A DNA stretch of 64,000 nt from Naasia sp. SYSU D00948 (GTDB lineage: Bacteria; Actinomycetota; Actinomycetes; Actinomycetales; Microbacteriaceae): the NCBI RefSeq assembly GCF_017916515.1, contig NZ_JAFMTA010000001.1:496001-560000 (forward strand), read 5' to 3'. Below, in pieces: positions 1-5,718 of this stretch (within the stretch, counting starts at the first letter, position 1; each line of letters opens with the position of its first letter). The notes beneath the pieces were generated by a model that was not told where the DNA came from, searched no databases, and saw only the letters and a program-made list of their open reading frames with translations. The position numbers were made by a program, and so were the translations under genes.

Positions 1-1
1 G

Positions 2-1627
2 GAGGACCAGATCGAGGTCCTCCGGCGCTACGGACGGACCCGGGAGGCCGAGGCCGGAGAGATCCTCTTCCGAGCGGGCGACACCAGGAACGACTTCCTC
101 GTCGTCCTCCGGGGCGAGGTGCACGCCGTCGACGACTTCGCCGGCGAGATGCGCACCATGGGGGTGTTCGGCCCCGGCACCTTCCTCGGCGACCTGCACA
201 TGCTGACGGACCAGGGCGTGCCACTCTCGGCGGTGATGAGCGTCGGCGGGGAGCTGCTCGCCGTTCCCCGCCAGCAGCTGAAGAAGGTCGTCACGGAGGA
301 GGCCAACCTCTCGAACGTGCTCCTCGACACCTTCATGGCTCGGCGCTCGTTCCTCGTGAAGATCGGGGTCGGACTGCGGATCATCGGCTCGCGGCACTCG
401 CGCGACGCCACCCGCCTGCGCGAGTTCGCGACCCGCAACCGCCTCCCCCACGTCTGGATCGAGCTCGAGGAGGACAGCGACCGGGCGGACGCGCTGCTCG
501 CACGCTTCGGCGCGACCCGGTCCGAGACGCCCGTGGCCATCTGGCAGGGCCAGGAGGTGCTGCGGAACCCGACGAACGCCGAGCTCGGCCGCGTCATGGG
601 TCTCACCGTCGACTTCCCCCGGAACCGGACCTACGACCTGGTCGTGGTCGGCGCCGGCCCCGCCGGCTTCGGCGCCGCGGTCTACGGCGCGTCCGAGGGG
701 CTCTCCACCCTCGCCCTCGAATCCGTGGCCCTGGGCGGGCAGGCGGGCACGAGCTCGCGGATCGAGAACTATCTCGGCTTCCCCGTCGGTCTCTCCGGCT
801 TCGAGCTCGCCACCCGCGCTCTGGCCCAGGCCGACAAGTTCGGCGCGCAGACCGCCGTGCCCGAGGAGGCCGTCGGCATGACGAGGGAGGAGGGCGGCTT
901 CCGCATCAGGCTCGCGGACGGGGGCGAGATCCTCGCTCGCAGCGTCATCGCCGCCACCGGCGCCCGCTACCAGCGGCTCGATGTGCCCGGCCTGGAGCGG
1001 TTCGAGGGCGTGAGCATCCACTACGCCGCCACCGAGGCGGAGGTCCAGCGCTTCGAGGGCGAGGAGGTCATCGTCGTCGGCGGCGGGAACTCGGCGGGAC
1101 AGGCCGCCGTGTACCTGGCGGGACGCACGCGCAAGGTGCACCTGCTCATCCGCGGCGGCGACCTCCGCAAGGGCATGTCGCAGTACCTCGTGGACCGCGT
1201 GGCTCAGGCAGGGAACATCGACCTGCTCCCTCACACCGAGGTGAGAGAGCTCCTCGGCGAGGACCGCCTCGAGGGGATCGTGGTCGAGGACAACCGGTCC
1301 GGCGAGCGCCGCATCCTCGACGTGGCGGCGGCCTTCGTGTTCATCGGCGCTCAGGCCAACACGGCGTGGCTGCGCGGCATCGTGGAACTCGACAAGCGGG
1401 GCTTCGTCCTCACGGGCCGCAACCTGGACGCCGCCGTCCTCGAGAGCGAGGCCTGGCGAGGTCTCTCGCGCCCGCCGTATCGGCTGGAGACGAGCCTGCC
1501 GGGCGTGTTCGCTGCCGGCGACGTGCGCAGCGGCTCGATCAAGCGCTGCGCCTCCGCCGTCGGCGAGGGAGCGATGGCCGTGTCTCTGGTCCATCAATAC
1601 CTGACCGAGACCGGACGGGCGAGCTAG
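2..1627 (+). CDS. FAD-dependent oxidoreductase with cyclic-nucleotide-binding and thioredoxin-like regions (5' partial)
   Basis: The frame is open from base 2 and already inside a cyclic-nucleotide-binding domain (AGEILFRAGD, then FLVVLRGEV), so the start lies left of the window. About 541 residues are visible. Roughly 1-105 are the cNMP-type barrel, 115-205 a thioredoxin/glutaredoxin-like region, and the rest a thioredoxin-reductase-like fold. It has the FAD dinucleotide motif VVVGAGPAGFGAA and the NAD(P)H motif VIVVGGGNSAGQAA. The CxxC expected between these is missing: the segment reads HYAATEAE, and the only Cys is in IKRCASAVGEG. It therefore cannot work as a classical thioredoxin reductase. 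Related three-part proteins occur in actinobacteria; the ligand and electron acceptor are unknown. The gene ends 45 bp before a convergent flavoprotein gene. Confidence 0.88.
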   Translation, partial: EDQIEVLRRYGRTREAEAGEILFRAGDTRNDFLVVLRGEVHAVDDFAGEMRTMGVFGPGTFLGDLHMLTDQGVPLSAVMSVGGELLAVPRQQLKKVVTEEANLSNVLLDTFMARRSFLVKIGVGLRIIGSRHSRDATRLREFATRNRLPHVWIELEEDSDRADALLARFGATRSETPVAIWQGQEVLRNPTNAELGRVMGLTVDFPRNRTYDLVVVGAGPAGFGAAVYGASEGLSTLALESVALGGQAGTSSRIENYLGFPVGLSGFELATRALAQADKFGAQTAVPEEAVGMTREEGGFRIRLADGGEILARSVIAATGARYQRLDVPGLERFEGVSIHYAATEAEVQRFEGEEVIVVGGGNSAGQAAVYLAGRTRKVHLLIRGGDLRKGMSQYLVDRVAQAGNIDLLPHTEVRELLGEDRLEGIVVEDNRSGERRILDVAAAFVFIGAQANTAWLRGIVELDKRGFVLTGRNLDAAVLESEAWRGLSRPPYRLETSLPGVFAAGDVRSGSIKRCASAVGEGAMAVSLVHQYLTETGRAS

Positions 1628-1672
1628 CGCGGTCGCCCGGCTGAGGTCCCGCCCGCCGCAGCTCCTGGGTCC

Positions 1673-3163
1673 TCACCCGAGGAGGGCCGCGTCCGTCCTC
1701 TCGGAGAGGAGCGCGCGTGCCGCCATCCCGATGACCGCGCTGTAGGTCGGGTAGGCGAAGCGGACGCCGGCGAGCGTCGACACGTCGATCCCGGCGGCCA
1801 TCGCCGTCGTCACGGACTGGATGACCTCGACGGCGTTCTCGCCGACCGCATGCGCGCCGAGGATCAACTCGCGGCGACGGTCCGCGATCAACTTGAGGAA
1901 CCCGCGCTCGCGGTCGTCGATGACGGCACGGTCGACGTCGCGGTAGGAGACCGTCGCGACCACGCACGAGGCGTCCCTGCTGCGCGCCTCCTCCTCGGAG
2001 AACCCGACCCCGGCGTAGTCCGGATCGGTGAAGCCGCCGGCGGGGAGCAGGTGCTGCGGCCTCCGCCGGTTCGCGCCGAGGACCGCGTTCTCCGCCGCCG
2101 CCTCACCCTCCGACTGAGCGCCCTGGACGAGCATGTCGCGCCCGTTGGCATCGCCGACCGCGAAGATGTGCGGCACCACGGTGCGGAAGTACTGGTCGAC
2201 GGGGATGAACGAGCGCTCCCGCTCGACCCCGGCGTTCTCGAGGCCGAGGTCCTCGACGTCGGCCGGCCAGCCGGTGGCCATGATCACCGCGTCGAACTCG
2301 GCGGTTCGGCTCTCGCTCCCCCGCCAGGTCATGGTGATCGATCCGTCGTCCGTCCGGTCGAGGCGCTCGACCGTCTCGATGCCGGCCTGCACCTCGATCC
2401 CCGCATCGGTGAAGGCGGCGGCGACCGCCTCCGAGATCGAGGCGTCGGAGGCCACCAGCACCCGCGGGGCGACGTCGAGCAGCGTCACCTCCGAGCCGAA
2501 GGAGTGGAAGACGGTCACGAGCTGCGCGCCCGTGTTTCCGGCGCCGATGACGGCGACGCGGCGCGGAAGCTCCGGCAGCGAGAGCACGTCCTCGGGCACC
2601 GTCGCGAGCTCGGCCCCGGGGATCGGCAGCCGCCTCGAGTGCCCACCGACGCAGATCAGGATGGACTCGGCGGTGACCCGACGTCCGCTGTCGAGCACCA
2701 GCGTGGTGTCGTCCTCGAAGCGCGCCCGGCCCTCCTGGATCAGCGTGACGCCCGCCTCCTCGAACCGCTCGGCCTCCCGCTTGATGGACCGGACGGCGTC
2801 CACGCGCGCTTGCACGCGGGCCACGATCGCGGGCCAGTCGACCTGCGGGGCGCCGACTCCGATGCCGTAGTCGCCGGCGCTGCGGGCCTCGCGGATGAGG
2901 CGGGCCGTCTTCGCAAGGACCCGGGTGGGGACGCACCCGGTGTTGACGCACGTCCCGCCGAGGCGCCCGGCCTCCAGCACGACGACCTTCGCCCCCAGCT
3001 CCGCGGCACGCAGGGCGGCGGCGGTGCCGGCGGGCCCGGCGCCGATCACAGCCACGTCGTAGCGGTCGGGTGCCCGGTCTCCGGTGCCGGCTGCCGTCGC
3101 TTCCGAGTCGGCGGAATCGTCTGCGCGAGCGTCGTCGGGCTCGGTAGAGCGGGGCATCTCCAT
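1673..3163 (-). CDS. Dihydrolipoamide dehydrogenase/mercuric reductase-like NAD(P)/FAD-dependent oxidoreductase
   Basis: This is a 496-residue class I pyridine nucleotide-disulfide oxidoreductase. An acidic low-complexity tail (1-33) precedes the FAD motif VAVIGAGPAGTAAA and the redox-active disulfide GGTCVNTGCVPT (C72 and C77). An NAD(P) motif (VAVIGAGNTGAQ), the second FAD motif (IFAVGDANGRD) and a dimerization domain follow. At the C-terminus, where lipoamide dehydrogenases carry HPTxSE, this protein reads YPTYSA, so the catalytic His-Glu pair is absent. That argues against a true lipoamide dehydrogenase and favours a quinone, metal or small-molecule reductase. No E2/E3 complex genes are nearby. 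The ATG at 3163 follows a GAAGGAGC ribosome site; a second ATG lies two codons downstream. Confidence 0.9.
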   Translation of the reverse strand: MEMPRSTEPDDARADDSADSEATAAGTGDRAPDRYDVAVIGAGPAGTAAALRAAELGAKVVVLEAGRLGGTCVNTGCVPTRVLAKTARLIREARSAGDYGIGVGAPQVDWPAIVARVQARVDAVRSIKREAERFEEAGVTLIQEGRARFEDDTTLVLDSGRRVTAESILICVGGHSRRLPIPGAELATVPEDVLSLPELPRRVAVIGAGNTGAQLVTVFHSFGSEVTLLDVAPRVLVASDASISEAVAAAFTDAGIEVQAGIETVERLDRTDDGSITMTWRGSESRTAEFDAVIMATGWPADVEDLGLENAGVERERSFIPVDQYFRTVVPHIFAVGDANGRDMLVQGAQSEGEAAAENAVLGANRRRPQHLLPAGGFTDPDYAGVGFSEEEARSRDASCVVATVSYRDVDRAVIDDRERGFLKLIADRRRELILGAHAVGENAVEVIQSVTTAMAAGIDVSTLAGVRFAYPTYSAVIGMAARALLSERTDAALLG

Positions 3164-3371
3164 GTCGTTGCTCCTTCGTCGTAGCGACGCGGCCGCGGGA
3201 CGGGCACGTGCCGACGCTCCTCATGGCCGCCGCTCGGGCAGGAGAGGCGGCCGAAGCGGGCCCTCGCTGCCGCGACGCGCGTCAGCGCCCGCCCGGCCCA
3301 CGCTACCCACCCGGGTCGCATGACGACTGCCCTTGCGCTGAGGCCAGCCGGACGTGATCATCGTGCCCCGG

Positions 3372-3413
3372 GAACGACGAAGGCCCCCGCTTTCGCGAGG
3401 GCCTTCGTCGTTC
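3372..3413 (-). terminator. Terminator hairpin after tRNA-fMet
   Basis: A perfect 15-bp stem (3372-3386 paired with 3399-3413, arms GAACGACGAAGGCCC and its complement) starts 4 nt past the tRNA 3' end. The 12-nt loop contains CGCGAAAGCG, which can itself pair. No U-run follows. The position strongly suggests it ends the tRNA transcript. Confidence 0.8.
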
Positions 3414-3417
3414 TTCG

Positions 3418-3491
3418 TTGCGGGGACAGGATTTGAACCTGCGACCTCTGGGTTATGAGCCCAGCGAGCTACCGAGCTGCTCCACCCCGCG
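3418..3491 (-). tRNA. Initiator tRNA-fMet (CAU)
   Basis: On the minus strand the 74 nt fold as a cloverleaf with anticodon CAU in the loop CTCATAA and T-loop TTCAAAT. Two initiator hallmarks are visible. The acceptor stem begins CGCGGGG and ends CCCCGCA, so position 1 (C) does not pair with position 72 (A). The anticodon stem also holds three consecutive G-C pairs (GGG/CCC). The 3' CCA is not encoded. It is a single-gene unit, with a weak -10 (TAGTGT, 3504-3509) upstream and a strong hairpin downstream. Confidence 0.97.
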
Positions 3492-3503
3492 GCACGGTTG
3501 TTA

Positions 3504-3509
3504 ACACTA
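3504..3509 (-). promoter_or_regulatory. Possible -10 box of the tRNA-fMet promoter
   Basis: TAGTGT on the minus strand ends 12 nt before the tRNA 5' end. The -35 at a 17-bp spacer (TCGGAC) matches the consensus poorly, so this is tentative. Confidence 0.3.
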
Positions 3510-3548
3510 CCAGAGTCTCGGAGGGGGTCCGACCGCGGGGCCGGAGGC

Positions 3549-3621
3549 GGGCCGGATCGGCGTTCGCGGGCCGGTACGCCGGCCCGGATCCGCCGGACCG
3601 GCCCGGGTTGCCGAACCCGGG
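3549..3621. repeat. GGGCCGG-family nested palindrome, copy 1
   Basis: A run of GC-rich inverted repeats lies between the tRNA gene and the 3' end of the aldo/keto reductase operon. The outer arms are GGGCCGGATCGGCG (3549-3562) and CGCCGGACCGGCCC (3591-3604). Inside is the perfect hairpin GGGCCGG-TACG-CCGGCCC (3568-3585). Next to it is CCCGGGTT-GCCG-AACCCGGG (3602-3621). A related element sits at 42367-42466. The adjacent minus-strand stop is at 3665, so terminator activity is plausible. Confidence 0.6.
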
Positions 3622-3664
3622 CCCCGCACCGTCGGCCGCGCACGGCCGTCCGGACTGCCGTCGG

Positions 3665-4645
3665 TCAGGCGGACTGGCGGGCCTGCTCCACGCGGGCGTA
3701 GTCGTCCTCGGTGAGCTGGAGCGACGCGGCGGGCAGCCAGCCGTCGATCTGCTCGGGGCTGCGGGCGCCGACGATCGCACCGGTGACTCCGGGGAAGCCC
3801 AGCGTCCACGCCACCGCGGCGGCCGCGGCACTCACCCCGTGCTTCTCCCCCACCTCGGCGAGCGCAGCGGCCACGGCGAGGTTCCGGTCGAGGTTGGTCG
3901 TGAAGTCGGGGCTGCGGCGGCGCCAGTCGTTCTCGGCCAGCGACTCGACCCGCTCGCGGGTGAAGGCGCCGGTGAGCAGGCCGGAGCCCATGGGGCTGTA
4001 GACGATCACGCCGGTCTCGTGCTCCGCGCACCACGGCAGCAGGTCCTCCGCGGTCTCCTGCCGGATGGCGGAGAACGGCGGCTGGAGCGTGTCCACGTGA
4101 CCGACCGCCTCTGCGGCCTCCAGCTGCTCGACGCCGTGGTTGCTGAGCCCGATGGCGCGCACCTTGCCGCTCTCGCGCAGCTCGACGAACGCCTGCCAGT
4201 ACTCCTCGACCGGCGTCCCGTCCTCAGCAGGCCAGTGCATCTGGTAGAGATCGATGCGGTCGACCTGCAGCCGGCGCAGCGAGTCCTCGACGCGGGTTCG
4301 GATCGACTCCGGATCGCCGACGCGCTTCGACGCAGCGCGTCGGTTCTCCTCGTCCCACACCAGGCCGCCCTTGGTGAAAACAAGCGGGCGGTCGGCCGCG
4401 GGCAGGTCCTGCAGTGCCCGCCCGACCACTTCCTCCGAGTGGCCGGTGCCGTAGATGGCGGCGGTGTCGATCCAGTTGATCCCTCGCTCGACAGCGTGGT
4501 GGATCGCCGCGATCGACACCTCGTCGTCCTGCGGACCCCAGCTGTTGGCGCCCTCGGTGCCGCCGAGGGCCCAGGCGCCGAAGCCGACCCGAGTGATCTC
4601 CATGTCGGTCCGCCCGAGCCGGGCGACGGGAAGTGACGTCTGCAT
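3665..4645 (-). CDS. Aldo/keto reductase
   Basis: This is a 326-residue NADPH-dependent aldo/keto reductase with a TIM-barrel fold. The catalytic tetrad residues sit in recognisable motifs: Asp and Tyr in WIDTAAIYGTGHSEEVVG, Lys in VFTKGG and His in LYQMHWP. The C-terminal cofactor segment reads GAIVGARSPEQI. The start at 4645 is set by the strong AGGAGGAGGAA ribosome site in front of MQTSLPVARLG; the frame stays open upstream, but that part looks unlike the family. It is the second gene of an operon with another aldo/keto reductase 23 bp upstream. The substrate cannot be inferred. Paired paralogues suggest carbonyl detoxification or sugar metabolism (inference). Confidence 0.93.
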   Translation of the reverse strand: MQTSLPVARLGRTDMEITRVGFGAWALGGTEGANSWGPQDDEVSIAAIHHAVERGINWIDTAAIYGTGHSEEVVGRALQDLPAADRPLVFTKGGLVWDEENRRAASKRVGDPESIRTRVEDSLRRLQVDRIDLYQMHWPAEDGTPVEEYWQAFVELRESGKVRAIGLSNHGVEQLEAAEAVGHVDTLQPPFSAIRQETAEDLLPWCAEHETGVIVYSPMGSGLLTGAFTRERVESLAENDWRRRSPDFTTNLDRNLAVAAALAEVGEKHGVSAAAAAVAWTLGFPGVTGAIVGARSPEQIDGWLPAASLQLTEDDYARVEQARQSA

Positions 4646-4668
4646 GCTCTTCCTCCTCCTGCTCGACG

Positions 4669-5532
4669 CTATCGGGCCGCCGACAGCTCCGCGACGTCCT
4701 CGTCCGTCAGCTCGAGCTCGGCGGCCTTCGCCGAGTCCCGGATGCTCTCGGGGCGCGAGGCGCCGGGGATCGGAATCACGACGTCCGCGAGGGCGAGCTG
4801 CCAGGCGAGGCAGACCTGCTGCGGGCTCACGTCGTACTTCTGCGCCACGCGGGCGAAGGCCTCGTACGCGGTGCCGAGGCCACCCGCCTTGCCGATGCCG
4901 CCGAGCGGGCTCCAGGGCAGGAAGGCGATGCCAAGCTCGGTGCACAGCTCGAGCTCGGGCTCGCTGCTGCGGAACGCCGGCGAGAACTGGTTCTGCACCG
5001 ACACGAGCCGTCCGCCCAGGATCTCCTGGGACAGCCGGATGCGCTCCGGGTTCGCGTTCGAGATGCCGGCCATGCGGATGACGCCCTCGTCCAGGAGATC
5101 CCGGATGGCGCCCACCGAGTCCTCGTAGGGCACCTCGGGGTCGGGGCGGTGGAACTGGTAGAGGCCGATCACGTCGACGCCGAGCCGGCGGGCGGACTCC
5201 TTCACCGCCTCCTTGAGGTACTCGGGACGCCCGTCGAGCGTCCAGGACCCGTCGCCGGGACGGAGATGGCCGCCCTTCGTGGCGACGAGGACGTGCGACG
5301 TGTCGGAGCCGTAAGTGGCGAGCGCCTTGGCGATCAGGCTCTCGTTGTGGCCGACGTCGTCCGCGTGCAGGTGGTAGGAGTCCGCGGTGTCGATGAGGGT
5401 GACCCCCGCATCCAGCGCGGCGTGGATGGTCGCGATGGACCGCTCCTCGTCCGGGCGTCCCTCGATCGACATGGGCATCCCGCCCAGTCCGATCGCGCTG
5501 ACCTCGACGTCTCCGATGACCCTGTTGCGCAT
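4669..5532 (-). CDS. Aldo/keto reductase
   Basis: This is a 287-residue aldo/keto reductase, somewhat short but complete. Catalytic Asp and Tyr lie in LIDTADSYHLHADDVG, Lys in VATKGG and His in LYQFHRPD. The cofactor-binding end reads VIPIPGASRPESI. The start at 5532 (MRNRVIGDVEVS) has an AAGGGGAG ribosome site. A longer in-frame start at 5586 lies at the -35 box of the promoter, so it is rejected. This is the first gene of a two-gene operon driven by a near-consensus promoter. It differs clearly in sequence from the downstream paralogue, so the pair is not a recent duplication. Confidence 0.93.
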   Translation of the reverse strand: MRNRVIGDVEVSAIGLGGMPMSIEGRPDEERSIATIHAALDAGVTLIDTADSYHLHADDVGHNESLIAKALATYGSDTSHVLVATKGGHLRPGDGSWTLDGRPEYLKEAVKESARRLGVDVIGLYQFHRPDPEVPYEDSVGAIRDLLDEGVIRMAGISNANPERIRLSQEILGGRLVSVQNQFSPAFRSSEPELELCTELGIAFLPWSPLGGIGKAGGLGTAYEAFARVAQKYDVSPQQVCLAWQLALADVVIPIPGASRPESIRDSAKAAELELTDEDVAELSAAR

Positions 5533-5557
5533 CCTCGCACTCCCCTTCGTCGGTTCG

Positions 5558-5586
5558 ACGCTAGGCGGGGCCTTTCGTACTGTCAA
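5558..5586 (-). promoter_or_regulatory. Near-consensus sigma-70-type promoter of the aldo/keto reductase operon
   Basis: On the minus strand a perfect -35 TTGACA (5581-5586) is followed by a 17-bp spacer and the -10 TAGCGT (5558-5563). This predicts a leader of about 19 nt carrying the ribosome site. It is the best consensus promoter I found in the window. Confidence 0.82.
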
Positions 5587-5656
5587 ACGACAAATCAGGG
5601 TTGACGAGGCGGCGGAGCGGCCGTCGCCCTTGCCCTCGCGCCCTCAGGCAGCGCCG

Positions 5657-5712
5657 GCTCGGATCCCCGGGGAAGCCGCCACCAGGGCGGCTCAGGGACC
5701 GGGGATCCGAGC
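5657..5712 (-). terminator. Two-tier hairpin after the UPF0182 gene
   Basis: The outer stem is a perfect 14 bp: GCTCGGATCCCCGG (5657-5670) with its complement at 5699-5712. A 7-bp inner stem, AGCCGCC/GGCGGCT (5674-5680 and 5686-5692), sits inside it. It begins 6 nt past the UPF0182 stop and has no U-run. Confidence 0.7.
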
Positions 5713-5718
5713 GTGCTG

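Noticed and set aside
5533-5586. N-terminal extension of the first aldo/keto reductase (ATG at 5586)
   Set aside because: That ATG overlaps the -35 box of a near-consensus promoter, and the extension does not resemble the family. The start at 5532 has a good ribosome site.
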